Shown: positions 8,573-16,368 of the stretch, in pieces
Position numbering within the stretch: the first letter of the stretch is position 1
Layout of the letters: each line of letters starts with the position of its first letter
Origin: Halieaceae bacterium
Lineage (GTDB): Bacteria > Pseudomonadota > Gammaproteobacteria > Pseudomonadales > Halieaceae
NCBI GenBank assembly: GCA_028282105.1
Contig: JANQIO010000066.1
Location: 1-34,193 of the forward strand
Direction of reading: 5' to 3'
DNA length: 34,193 bases
The notes under the pieces: model-generated
Database searches by the model: none
What the model saw: only the letters and a program-made list of their open reading frames with translations
Told to the model about the DNA's origin: nothing
Position numbers and translations under genes: made by a program

Positions 8573-9478
8573 CTACCGGCAGTCGTGGACCAGCCAGTCG
8601 ATGATACGCCTGGTCAGCTCGATACGGCTGTAGGAGAAGGAGTGGTCGCCGGGAATCTTGTGATACTGCAGGCGGATCGCCGGATCGCGAAGATAGGCCT
8701 TTACAGTCGGGTCGAACATGGATGGCGGCGGCAGCACGGTGTCCTCGGTGCCGGTAATCATGAACACCGACTTGCCGCGCAGGCCGGGGCCAAACAGGCG
8801 GGTGTCCAGGCGCAGGGCTGGCACCGACACCAGGTCCTCGCGCATGTGGGCGCCGTCGAAGTTGCGCAACATGAACAGGTCATCGGCATAGTCCAGAAAG
8901 GCCAGGGCGCTGGGCTCCCCGGCCCGGAATCCCTCCGCCATCAGGCCCAGGTTGGCCGGCGCCATGGCGCCAATGCAGGCCAGCCCGGGGTCGCGACTGC
9001 CGGCGGCCAGCGACGAGTAACCGCCGAGGGAATGGCCCAGCAGGCTGAGGTGGTTGACATCGACCCGGTAGCGGACGGCGTTCTCACGCAAAAAGCCGAT
9101 AGCGGCGGCGACATCCTCTGCCTGCTGCGAGATGCAGTAATCGCCCTCGCTGCCCCAGGCGCCGCGAAAGTGAAAGAACATGACGTTAAAGCCGGCGCGG
9201 CGCATGGCCTGGGCGAGATCCAGGTTTTTCTCGTTGCCGGGCAGGCCGTGTAGCAGCACCACGGTGGGGTGGGGCCCAAGCCCGTTGGCGAGGTAGAGAA
9301 TGCCCGACAGCCGGGAACCGTCTACCTCAAAGCTGAGCTCCTCAATAGAGGGGGGGAACATCTTGTCCGGCTCGGGGTCCTGGCTCAGTACCGCGTTGAG
9401 ATCTACAGGCTGCGGGGCATCCGCGGCCAGGCTGGTGACCGCGCACAGAACCAGAAGCAAACACAATGCCCCGCGCAT
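8573..9478 (-). CDS. Secreted alpha/beta hydrolase
   Basis: A 301-residue protein with a clear signal peptide (hydrophobic core about 4-17, probable cleavage after LAADA near 21), so periplasmic or secreted. The alpha/beta hydrolase core follows: HGLPG oxyanion loop (77-81), nucleophile Ser150 in GHSLGG, acid Asp246 in TGTEDTVLPP, and His279 in GDHSF. It resembles prolyl-oligopeptidase/BAAT-type and dienelactone-hydrolase-like esterases. Two Cys near the termini may form a disulphide. It is transcribed ahead of the AraC regulator with a 9-bp gap, and divergent from the acyl-CoA dehydrogenase at 9628. It may cleave an ester outside the cytoplasm to supply acid for uptake; substrate unknown. 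Confidence 0.82.
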   Translation of the reverse strand: MRGALCLLLVLCAVTSLAADAPQPVDLNAVLSQDPEPDKMFPPSIEELSFEVDGSRLSGILYLANGLGPHPTVVLLHGLPGNEKNLDLAQAMRRAGFNVMFFHFRGAWGSEGDYCISQQAEDVAAAIGFLRENAVRYRVDVNHLSLLGHSLGGYSSLAAGSRDPGLACIGAMAPANLGLMAEGFRAGEPSALAFLDYADDLFMLRNFDGAHMREDLVSVPALRLDTRLFGPGLRGKSVFMITGTEDTVLPPPSMFDPTVKAYLRDPAIRLQYHKIPGDHSFSYSRIELTRRIIDWLVHDCR

Positions 9479-9627
9479 GACACCCTTCCCTGTGATTTTC
9501 TCGTGAGGGACAACATGCTACTCCCCGCTGTCATTTTGGGTCAATTTATTTGTCCAAGGCCGTCATTGTTGCCCCATGACGCACTCACCATACTGATGCG
9601 CGCTCAAATTCGGCCACGAGGACAGTC

Positions 9628-10803
9628 ATGCTCCCCCGAGATTTCACCGAAGAACAGAACATGTTCCGCGACACCTACCGCAAGTTCCTGGCGGCAGAAA
9701 TCGTGCCCCATATGGAGGAATGGCGAGACCAGGGCAGGGTTGACCCCGCGGCCTTCCGCAGGGCCGGCGAGCAGGGCCTGCTGATGATCTGGCCGGATGA
9801 AAAATACGGTGGCATCGGCGAGTACGACTTCCGCTTCGAGCAGATCATCATCGAGGAAACCGCCTACGCGCGCTGCGGTGACTGGTACAACAGCCTGCAC
9901 AGTCGCCTGGTGGGGCCTTACTTCACGCGTTTCGGCAGCGAGGAGCAGTGCGAACGCTTCCTGCCCAAATGTGTCAGTGGAGAAACCATTCTCGCCATCG
10001 CCATGACTGAACCGGACGCCGGATCAGACCTGGCCGGCATGCGTAGCACGGCGGTCGAGCACGACGACCACTGGGTGCTGAACGGGTCCAAGACCTATAT
10101 CTCCAACGGCATCAATGCCGACCTTATTATCGTGGCCGCCAAGACCGACCCGGATAACAACCCCCACGCTATGACCCTGTTCATCGTCGAGCGGGGCATG
10201 GAAGGCTTCGAACGCGGTCGCAACCTGAAAAAAATGGGCTGCAAAGCCCAGGACACGGCCGAGCTGTTCTTCAACGACGTCAAGGTGCCCAAGGACAACG
10301 TGCTGGGCGAGCCCGGCAAGGGTTTTATCTACCTGATGGAAGGGCTGGCGGAAGAGCGCCTGATCGGCGCCGCCGGTTACCTCGCCTCGGCGCAGCTGTC
10401 CTGGGACCTGACGTCCGAGTTCGTGAAAGAGCGCAAGACCTTCGGCAAGCCGCTGGTGGCCTACCAGAACACCCAGTTCAAGCTAGCGGAGCTGCGCACG
10501 GAGCTGGATCTGGCGCAGAGCTACGTAGACCAGTGCGTGGTGGCCTTCAATGCCGGCCGGCTGACTGCGGTGGACGCCGCCAAGGCCAAGCTGGTGACTT
10601 CCGAGCTGCAGCTCAAGGCGGCTGACATCGGCGTACACCTGCATGGTGGCGCCGGCTTCATGGACGAATACCCGATCTCGCGCCAGTTTACGGACGCCAA
10701 GATCGCTCCCATTTATGCGGGCACCTCGGAGGTGATGAAAATCATCATCAGCCGCGACTGCCTGGGGGATGACTACACGCCCTTTAACACACGCAATTTT
10801 TAA
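9628..10803 (+). CDS. Acyl-CoA dehydrogenase (long-chain/isovaleryl type)
   Basis: A 391-residue FAD-dependent acyl-CoA dehydrogenase forming trans-2-enoyl-CoA, with electrons going to ETF. The FAD/substrate signature TEPDAGSD is at 127-134. The C-terminal segment is YAGTSE (363-368), with alanine where medium-chain enzymes have the catalytic glutamate. Instead Glu243 in AEERL is at the helix-G position used by long-chain and isovaleryl-CoA dehydrogenases, so the enzyme should be active and may accept long or branched chains. RKTFGKPL and HGGAGFMDEYP are the usual helical-domain motifs. It is the first gene of a two-gene unit with the HSD10-like SDR 70 bp downstream, and is divergent from the secreted hydrolase, leaving a 149-bp promoter gap. 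Confidence 0.93.
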   Translation: MLPRDFTEEQNMFRDTYRKFLAAEIVPHMEEWRDQGRVDPAAFRRAGEQGLLMIWPDEKYGGIGEYDFRFEQIIIEETAYARCGDWYNSLHSRLVGPYFTRFGSEEQCERFLPKCVSGETILAIAMTEPDAGSDLAGMRSTAVEHDDHWVLNGSKTYISNGINADLIIVAAKTDPDNNPHAMTLFIVERGMEGFERGRNLKKMGCKAQDTAELFFNDVKVPKDNVLGEPGKGFIYLMEGLAEERLIGAAGYLASAQLSWDLTSEFVKERKTFGKPLVAYQNTQFKLAELRTELDLAQSYVDQCVVAFNAGRLTAVDAAKAKLVTSELQLKAADIGVHLHGGAGFMDEYPISRQFTDAKIAPIYAGTSEVMKIIISRDCLGDDYTPFNTRNF

Positions 10804-10873
10804 TCAGCGGGCCATCAGGCTCGCATAGACTCGCTTTCAATACTTACCAACCGCAATACGCAGGAGAACAACC

Positions 10874-11665
10874 ATGGATTTGCAAGATAAAGTTGCCGTT
10901 GTCACCGGCGGTGCCTCAGGCCTCGGCCGCGCCACCGTCAAACGCTTCGTCGCCGCCGGCGCCAAGTGCGCCATCTTCGACATGAACGAAGAGAAGGGCA
11001 ATGCCCTGGCCGCCGAGCTGGGCGACGCTGTGATTTTCCAGCAGGTGAACGTGGCTGATGAAGAGTCGGTCAAGGCCGGCATCGCCGCCACCCTGGACGC
11101 CTTCGGCGCCATCCACATCAACTGCAACTTTGCCGGTATCGGCAATGCCATCCGCACCATGGGCAAGAACGGCCCCTTCCCGCTGGACGCGTTCCAGATG
11201 GTGATCAACGTCAACCTGGTGGGCACCTTTAACGTGCTGCGCCTGTGTGCCGAACAGATGGGCAAGAACGAGCCCTTCAACGACGACGGCGGCCGCGGCG
11301 TGATCATCAACACTGCCTCAGTCGCTGCCTATGAAGGCCAGATTGGCCAGGCCGCGTACTCCGCCTCCAAGGGCGGTGTGGTCGGCATGACCCTGCCGAT
11401 TGCCCGCGATCTCTCGGTCATGGGTATCCGCGTCAACACCATCGTGCCCGGTCTGATTGCCACGCCGCTGATGATGGGTGGTGCCGAGGAACTGACCCCG
11501 GAAATCTGGGAATTCCTCAAGCCGCTGGGCAGCCAGGTGCTGTTCCCGCAGCGCCTCGGTGATCCGGATGAGATTGCCCATACCGCTCAGTACATTGTCG
11601 AAAACAACTACGTGAACGGAGAGTGTATCCGTATGGACGGCGGCATAAGAATGCAGCCGAAGTAA
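10874..11665 (+). CDS. 3-Hydroxyacyl-CoA dehydrogenase, HSD10-like SDR
   Basis: A 263-residue classical short-chain dehydrogenase. TGGASGLG (11-18) binds the nucleotide, and the Asp at 36 after beta-2 favours NAD. The active site is Ser149, Tyr162 and Lys166 (YSASK). The stretch from INVNLVGTFNV through GVIINTASVAAYEGQ and MTLPIARDL closely follows human HSD17B10, a type-II 3-hydroxyacyl-CoA dehydrogenase that also acts on 2-methyl-3-hydroxybutyryl-CoA and steroids. It should oxidise 3-hydroxyacyl-CoA to 3-ketoacyl-CoA. A CAGGAG ribosome site precedes the ATG. With the dehydrogenase upstream it gives two of the four beta-oxidation steps; hydratase and thiolase would have to come from elsewhere. 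Confidence 0.9.
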   Translation: MDLQDKVAVVTGGASGLGRATVKRFVAAGAKCAIFDMNEEKGNALAAELGDAVIFQQVNVADEESVKAGIAATLDAFGAIHINCNFAGIGNAIRTMGKNGPFPLDAFQMVINVNLVGTFNVLRLCAEQMGKNEPFNDDGGRGVIINTASVAAYEGQIGQAAYSASKGGVVGMTLPIARDLSVMGIRVNTIVPGLIATPLMMGGAEELTPEIWEFLKPLGSQVLFPQRLGDPDEIAHTAQYIVENNYVNGECIRMDGGIRMQPK

Positions 11666-11715
11666 TAGTGGCCTCGACAGGGAACTGGTCTTTTCACTCG
11701 ATATCCGCGTTGCGA

Positions 11716-11767
11716 AAGGCGTTTCGATGCTCATGTATTGGCATATGCACTGCGCTCGAAACGCCTT
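11716..11767. repeat. Inverted repeat with 12-bp perfect arms
   Basis: AAGGCGTTTCGA (11716-11727) is repeated in perfect inversion as TCGAAACGCCTT (11756-11767) around a 28-base loop. Beyond a single mismatch three more outer pairs extend the stem. The loop contains the 8-bp palindrome GCATATGC (11741-11748). There is no T-tract. It may be a hairpin ending the SDR transcript, an operator for the operon, or an intergenic repeat. Confidence 0.6.
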
Positions 11768-11912
11768 CCGCGCCTTGATCTCAAGCGAAAACCCTCAGTT
11801 CTCCGGGGCTGGTTATCGATAGCCTCGTTCCGGCGGGTGCCTGTAGTGGCAGCGAGGTTCCCGATGCCCGTCTCGCGGCACAAAGCGAGTGACTTTCTAC
11901 ATTTAGATAGTT

Positions 11913-11939
11913 TTGTAACTGTTTGATAATTAATAATAA
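11913..11939 (+). promoter_or_regulatory. Possible promoter for the long operon
   Basis: The AT-rich block holds TTGTAA at 11913-11918 and TAATAA at 11934-11939 with a short 15-bp spacer. This is the only promoter-like sequence before the racemase gene, and the pairing of boxes is a guess. Confidence 0.25.
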
Positions 11940-11982
11940 ATGGCCTTTGGGTTGGCCTGCGGGTTGCCCGGACATCACTAAG

Positions 11983-11989
11983 AGGAGGG
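11983..11989 (+). promoter_or_regulatory. Strong ribosome binding site of the racemase gene
   Basis: AGGAGGG lies four bases before the ATG at 11994. It is one of the best Shine-Dalgarno matches in the window and marks the start of the long plus-strand operon. Confidence 0.7.
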
Positions 11990-11993
11990 CGCG

Positions 11994-13127
11994 ATGGGTC
12001 CCCTGAATGGATACACAGTCATCGAGCTTGCCGGCATTGGCCCGGCGCCGATGGGCGGGATGATTCTCGCCGATATGGGTGCTGAGGTGATTCGCATCGA
12101 GCGGGCCGGCGCCTTCAGTCCCAAGCTCAGCAAGGATGTCAGCTTCCGCGGCAAAAAGTCCGTGGTGCTGAACCTCAAGGATCCGCAGGGCGTGGAAACG
12201 CTGCTGCGCATGGTCGAAAACGCCGACGTGTTGATCGACCCTTACCGACCCGGCGTTTGCGAGAAACTGGGTATCGGCCCGGAGGTCTGTCTGGCGCGCA
12301 ACCCGAAGCTGGTGTTCGCCCGCATGACCGGCTGGGGCCAGGAAGGACCGCTCGCGAAAGCCGCCGGTCACGATATCAACTACATCAGTATCACCGGCGC
12401 GCTGTACGCGGTGGGTCGCGGCGGTGAGAAACCGGTGCCGCCGCTGAATATCGTCGGCGATATGGGCGGTGGCGGCATGCTGCTGGTCAACGGCGTGCTG
12501 GCGGCGCTGCTGGAAGCACACAACAGTGGTAAAGGGCAGGTCATCGATGCCGCCATGGTAGATGGTGCGGCCCAGCTTATGTGGATGTTCCACGGCTTCC
12601 AGGCCCACGGCGGCTGGGACCACAGCCAGCGCGAGGCGAATATGCTGGACGGCGCGGCGCATTTCTACGACAGCTACGAGTGCGCTGATGGCGAGTACAT
12701 TTCGATCGGCTCCATCGAGCCCCAGTTCTACGCCCTGCTGATGGAGAAGGCGGAGCTCAACCCCGAGGACTTCGCCGACCAGCACAACAAGGACAAGTGG
12801 CCCGAGTACAAGGCACAACTGACCGAGGTCTTCAAAAGCAAGACCCAGGCGGAATGGTGCGAGCTCATGGAGGGCACCGATGTCTGCTTTGCGCCGGTGC
12901 TCAGCTTCATGGACGCTCCAAACCATCCGGCCAACGTCGCACGCGAGGTGTACGTGGAAGTCGACGGCATTACCCAGCCGGCGCCGGCGCCGCGTTTCAG
13001 TCGCACGCCGAGCAGTGTGCGCCACGGTGCCCACGATGTGGGCGAGGACACTGACACAGTGCTCAGTGCCATGGGCTTCGAAGCCCAGGAAATCGCCAGC
13101 CTCAAGGAGGCCGGCAGCATCGGCTGA
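11994..13127 (+). CDS. Alpha-methylacyl-CoA racemase (CaiB/BaiF family III)
   Basis: A 377-residue family III CoA-transferase-fold protein of the AMACR branch. The residues that carry out proton transfer in the mycobacterial racemase are all visible: His126 and Asp127 in GHDINY, Asp156 in NIVGDMGGGG, and Glu242 in SIEPQF. The phrase GRGGEKPVPPLN is also characteristic. The enzyme interconverts (2R)- and (2S)-2-methylacyl-CoAs. This is needed because acyl-CoA dehydrogenases take only one isomer when methyl-branched chains are degraded (isoprenoids, sterol side chains, pristanic-type acids). It is the first gene of the long operon, with a strong ribosome site. Its presence is the best clue that the operon handles methyl-branched substrates. 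A CoA transferase role is less likely given the full catalytic set. Confidence 0.93.
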   Translation: MGPLNGYTVIELAGIGPAPMGGMILADMGAEVIRIERAGAFSPKLSKDVSFRGKKSVVLNLKDPQGVETLLRMVENADVLIDPYRPGVCEKLGIGPEVCLARNPKLVFARMTGWGQEGPLAKAAGHDINYISITGALYAVGRGGEKPVPPLNIVGDMGGGGMLLVNGVLAALLEAHNSGKGQVIDAAMVDGAAQLMWMFHGFQAHGGWDHSQREANMLDGAAHFYDSYECADGEYISIGSIEPQFYALLMEKAELNPEDFADQHNKDKWPEYKAQLTEVFKSKTQAEWCELMEGTDVCFAPVLSFMDAPNHPANVAREVYVEVDGITQPAPAPRFSRTPSSVRHGAHDVGEDTDTVLSAMGFEAQEIASLKEAGSIG

Positions 13128-13142
13128 CCGGGAGCAGCACTT

Positions 13143-13925
13143 ATGAGCCAATATGAGAACCTGATTGTCGAGCGCGATGGCCCGATTGCCATTGTCAGCT
13201 TTAATCGCCCCAAGACCCTCAACGCCATCGAAGCAGGTATCCGCCGGGAGATGTTGCTGGCCTTCAACGAGGTCAATGCTGACGATAGCGTCCGCGTGGT
13301 CATCCTCACAGGCAATGGCCGGGCGTTTTGCGCCGGTGCCGACCTGACCGAAAAGAACCCGGAGGGTTTTGACGTCGAAGTCATGCTCAACACCGAGTAC
13401 AAGGATGCCATGCTGGCCATCACCCATGCGCCCAAGCCCTGGATCAGCGCCGTGAACGGCGCCGCCGCCGGTATCGGCAGCGCCTTTGCCATGAACTGTG
13501 ATCTCACCGTGATGGCGGACAACGCCTACCTGTACCAGGCCTTTGCCGCTATCAGCCTGATCCCCGATGGCGGGGCCCACTGGCACCTGGTGCAAACCCT
13601 GGGCAAGAAAAAAGCCTACGAACTGATCGCCCTCGGCGAGAAGTTGAAAGCGGCGGACTGTCTGGCGCTGGGCCTGTGCAACCGGGTAGTACCCGAGGCC
13701 GAGTTGATGTCCGCTGCGAAAGCACTGGCCACGGAGCTGGCCGGCAAGGCGCCCCTGTCCCTGCGCTACGCCAAGGAGGCCCTGCATGCGGCCACCGTGC
13801 AGCCGCTGGACGAGACCATCAGCAACGAGGCCCGCCTGCAGAAGATCTGCATGAACAGTGAGGACGCCCGCGAGGGTGCCGTGGCTTTCCTGCAGAAGCG
13901 CGCGCCCCAGTTCAAAGGGGCCTGA
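13143..13925 (+). CDS. Crotonase-family protein, PaaG/isomerase-like
   Basis: A 260-residue crotonase. Oxyanion loops: CAGADL (63-68) and NGAAAGIG (105-112). The segment FAAISLIPDGG has Phe134 where hydratases have their first catalytic glutamate, and Asp142 in IPDGG, the arrangement of PaaG and delta3,delta2-enoyl-CoA isomerases. Glu160 is kept. I therefore expect an isomerase-like reaction, or hydration by a changed mechanism, rather than a standard hydratase. It starts 15 bp after the racemase stop with GGGAG upstream. Moving a double bond would suit degradation of unsaturated or isoprenoid chains. The alignment was made by eye, so the residue equivalence is probable rather than proven. 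Confidence 0.88.
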   Translation: MSQYENLIVERDGPIAIVSFNRPKTLNAIEAGIRREMLLAFNEVNADDSVRVVILTGNGRAFCAGADLTEKNPEGFDVEVMLNTEYKDAMLAITHAPKPWISAVNGAAAGIGSAFAMNCDLTVMADNAYLYQAFAAISLIPDGGAHWHLVQTLGKKKAYELIALGEKLKAADCLALGLCNRVVPEAELMSAAKALATELAGKAPLSLRYAKEALHAATVQPLDETISNEARLQKICMNSEDAREGAVAFLQKRAPQFKGA

Positions 13926-13933
13926 TTGATACC

Positions 13934-13940
13934 GGAGGAG
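13934..13940 (+). promoter_or_regulatory. Ribosome site that fixes the next start
   Basis: GGAGGAG lies nine bases upstream of the ATG at 13950. It decides against the in-frame TTG at 13926, which would lie before this site. Confidence 0.65.
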
Positions 13941-13949
13941 GTTCACACC

Positions 13950-14726
13950 ATGAGCGACGTGTTACTGGTAGAAAAAGACGGGGCCATCGCCACCCTGACA
14001 CTCAATCGGCCCGAGGTGATGAACGCGCTGTCACCGGAATTACTGTCCGAGCTGTGTGGCAGCTTCAAGGCGCTACAGGCTGATCGCGATATCCAGGTAG
14101 TCATCCTCACCGGCAATGGCCGTGCTTTCTGCGCGGGCCTGGACCTGAAGGCCATGGCAGGGCATCCCGGTGGGCTGGAGGCTTTCGCCATCCATGGCGA
14201 CAACGACGTGGCGCGGGCGATGGCGGATTTCGATCGGCCTATCATTGTTGCGGTCAACGGCGTGGCCGCCACGGGCGGATTCGAGCTGGCACTGATGGGG
14301 GATATTCTGATCGCCTCGGAAGAGGCGCGCTTTGGTGACACCCACTGCCGGGTCGGCCTGGCGCCGGGCTGGGGTCTGTCCCAGAAGCTCGCGCGTATGA
14401 TCGGGCCCAGCCGTGCCAAGGAAGCCCACTTCACGGGTAACTTCATTTCCGCCCGGCAGGCTGCCGATTGGGGCATGGTGAGCCGTGCGGTTCCGGCCGA
14501 CCAGTTGCAGGCGGATGCCCGCAAGGTGGCGGAGGATATCGCCTCCTGCGTACCGGCCACGGTGAAAATCTACAAGAAGCTGGTGGATGACGGGCTCGCC
14601 TCCACCCTCGGCGCCGGTATGGAAATGGAGAAGCTGGTAATGGGCCACGCCAACAAGGGCGTGAGCGGTGACGATATCGGCCAGCGGCGCGAGAACGTCC
14701 AGGCCCGCGGCAAGCAGCAGGTATAG
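13950..14726 (+). CDS. Enoyl-CoA hydratase/isomerase family protein
   Basis: A 258-residue crotonase with oxyanion loops CAGLDL (61-66) and NGVAATGG (103-110). In the active-site segment FGDTHCRVGLAPGWG the first catalytic position is His132 instead of glutamate, while the second, Glu158 in AKEAHFTG, is kept. This DTH...PGWGLSQ form occurs in many bacterial crotonases annotated as hydratases, whose reactions are mostly untested. The C-terminus (GDDIGQRRENVQARGKQQ) also departs from the usual KRAPxFxG ending of the other copies. It lies 24 bp after the previous crotonase and 2 bp before the luciferase-like gene, so it is firmly in the operon. Confidence 0.88.
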   Translation: MSDVLLVEKDGAIATLTLNRPEVMNALSPELLSELCGSFKALQADRDIQVVILTGNGRAFCAGLDLKAMAGHPGGLEAFAIHGDNDVARAMADFDRPIIVAVNGVAATGGFELALMGDILIASEEARFGDTHCRVGLAPGWGLSQKLARMIGPSRAKEAHFTGNFISARQAADWGMVSRAVPADQLQADARKVAEDIASCVPATVKIYKKLVDDGLASTLGAGMEMEKLVMGHANKGVSGDDIGQRRENVQARGKQQV

Positions 14727-14728
14727 CC

Positions 14729-15727
14729 ATGGCGCCCAGCAAACGTATCGCCCTGTCCCTGCCGGCGCCCACCGGTAGTGTGGCTGACACCATCGCCATG
14801 GCGCGGCAGGCAGAAACCCTCGGCTATGACGACATCTGGCTGGCGGATGCCGGCGGCCTGGATGCCTTTACGCTGGCGCCGATGCTGCTCGAGGCCACGG
14901 AAAAACTGCGCCTGGGGATTGCGGTGGTGCCTGCCTATACTCGTACGCCGGCGGTAATGGCGTCCACCCTGGCGGTGCTGCACCAGGCCTATCCCGGCCG
15001 CTTTATTCCCGGCTTCGGTACCTCCAGCCACGCCATCATCGAAGGATGGCACGGCCTGGCGCTGGAAAAGCCGCTAACACGCATGAAGGAGACCGTGGCG
15101 CTGTTGCGCAGCATGCTGGCCGGAGAAAAAACCGACTTCGCCGGGGAGACCCTGCGCAGCAAGGGCTACCGGCAGGCGCCCAGCGAGAACGCACCCATTT
15201 ACCTGGCGGCGCTGCGCTCGAAGATGGTGGAGACGGCGGCGGAAATCTCCGATGGCGTCATCCTCAACCTGTTCCCCCGCGGCGCGCTGGCAAAGATCAT
15301 GGAGCACGTGGCCATCGGTGCGGAGCGGGGTGGCAAGGATCCTGCCGATGTGGAGATCGTCTGCCGCCATATGGTGGTAGTGAGCGAAGACAAGGCCGCT
15401 GCCCGCGATGCCTTCCGGGCCGGCTTTGTCGGCTACTACGCGACGCCGGTCTACAACAAGTTCCTGGAATGGGCGGGGTATGCCGATGCCGCGGCGGAAA
15501 TCCGCGCGGGCTGGGCGGCAAAAGACCGGGAACGTACGGCGGCGGCCCTGCCGGATGAGCTGGTGGACGAAATCGCCGTGATCGGCAGTCCCGACGAGTG
15601 CCGCGAACTGATGCGCTGGTACGCCGATGCGGGCATCCACACCAATATCATTTCCTGCATCTATCCCACACCGGACGTGCTCTCGGCTACCGCCGACACC
15701 TTCGCGGCGGAGAACTTCAGTTTTTGA
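14729..15727 (+). CDS. Luciferase-like (LLM class) flavin/F420-dependent oxidoreductase
   Basis: A 332-residue TIM-barrel protein of the bacterial luciferase family. Visible marks: an N-terminal strand ending in ALSLPAP, GYDDIWLAD, LGIAVVPAYTRTPAVMA after strand 3, GFGTSS followed by GW.G.ALEKP, and the closing GSPDECRELMRWYADAG. The pattern is of the group annotated as F420-dependent class, though FMN use cannot be excluded from sequence alone. Such enzymes oxidise alcohols, reduce double bonds or insert oxygen. Within a branched-chain acyl-CoA operon it might reduce an enoyl bond or oxidise an alcohol or ketone intermediate; this is speculative. The ATG at 14729 is two bases after the preceding stop, with only weak AGGT as ribosome site. 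Confidence 0.85.
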   Translation: MAPSKRIALSLPAPTGSVADTIAMARQAETLGYDDIWLADAGGLDAFTLAPMLLEATEKLRLGIAVVPAYTRTPAVMASTLAVLHQAYPGRFIPGFGTSSHAIIEGWHGLALEKPLTRMKETVALLRSMLAGEKTDFAGETLRSKGYRQAPSENAPIYLAALRSKMVETAAEISDGVILNLFPRGALAKIMEHVAIGAERGGKDPADVEIVCRHMVVVSEDKAAARDAFRAGFVGYYATPVYNKFLEWAGYADAAAEIRAGWAAKDRERTAAALPDELVDEIAVIGSPDECRELMRWYADAGIHTNIISCIYPTPDVLSATADTFAAENFSF

Positions 15728-16368
15728 AACCCCGCGACGCCGCCACCCTGATCATCGTTCGCAATCGGCGCGAGGTGCTGGTGGGGGTGCGCAGTGCCGG
15801 CCATGTGTTTATGCCCAATCTGTATGTGTTCCCCGGCGGACGGGTTGACCCGGGTGACGCCCGGGTACCGTGCCCGCTGTCACTGGCGCCGGCTACGGCA
15901 GACAAACTGCAGCGTTCACTCAGCCCGGCCCGCGCCCGGGCACTGGCAATGACGGCGGTGCGGGAGACCTTCGAGGAAACCGGCCTGGTGCTGGGAGCGC
16001 GACCGCTGATCCCGGTGAGGAGCCGCTCGCCGCACTGGAAACCCTTTTTCGAGCTTGGCCTGGTGCCCGCTATCGACAAACTGGAGTACGTGGGCCGCGC
16101 CATCACGCCCCCCAACCAGGTGCGGCGTTTCGACGCGCGCTTTTTTATGGTGGATGCCAGGCATATGCAGGGCGAGTTGAAGGGTAATGGCGAGCTGGAA
16201 GACCTGCGCTGGGCGCCTCTGGCGTCGGCCCATCGACTGGCCCTGTCGCCGATTACCGAACTGATGCTGAGTATGCTGAAGCGCCGCATTACCGGTAAAC
16301 CCGAGAACCCCTACCAGGTGCCGTTTTTCCGGGAGCTCAACGGCAAGGAGTTGATCGAGTATGAGTGA
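15724..16368 (+). CDS. NUDT19-like Nudix hydrolase
   Basis: A 214-residue Nudix-fold protein. FPGGRVDPGD (36-45) and RETFEETG (80-87) form the split Nudix box: Arg80, Glu81, Glu84 and Glu85 bind the metal, and the part before REx2EE is stretched as in NUDT19 (RP2). NUDT19 and relatives hydrolyse CoA and acyl-CoA to 3',5'-ADP and phosphopantetheine forms. The start is uncertain: I take TTG at 15724, which overlaps the previous stop (TTGA). An in-frame ATG further upstream would overlap the luciferase-like gene by about 130 bases and adds nothing Nudix-like. Its end overlaps the next crotonase by eight bases. It may limit acyl-CoA build-up or recover CoA; acyl-CoA as substrate is inferred from the subfamily and operon. 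Confidence 0.78.
   Translation: MKPRDAATLIIVRNRREVLVGVRSAGHVFMPNLYVFPGGRVDPGDARVPCPLSLAPATADKLQRSLSPARARALAMTAVRETFEETGLVLGARPLIPVRSRSPHWKPFFELGLVPAIDKLEYVGRAITPPNQVRRFDARFFMVDARHMQGELKGNGELEDLRWAPLASAHRLALSPITELMLSMLKRRITGKPENPYQVPFFRELNGKELIEYE

Larger units (their letters stand above)
11666..11993. other. 328-bp non-coding gap
   Basis: No credible gene lies here. The left part holds a 12-bp inverted repeat (11716-11727 with 11756-11767). The right part, about 11896-11940, is strikingly AT-rich against a GC-rich background and precedes the long plus-strand operon, so it is the likely promoter zone. Small plus-strand frames in it have no convincing start or family features. Confidence 0.7.

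Noticed and set aside
10843-10858. CTTACC half-site before the HSD10-like SDR, similar to the TetR operator arms
   Set aside because: The second arm does not match (GCAATA instead of GGTAAG), so a 6-bp chance match is the simpler explanation.
11781-13946. A 721-codon open frame on the minus strand over the racemase and crotonase genes
   Set aside because: It lies antisense to clear, motif-bearing genes. It is rich in His, Gly and Arg from reading GC-rich codons backwards and shows no domain.
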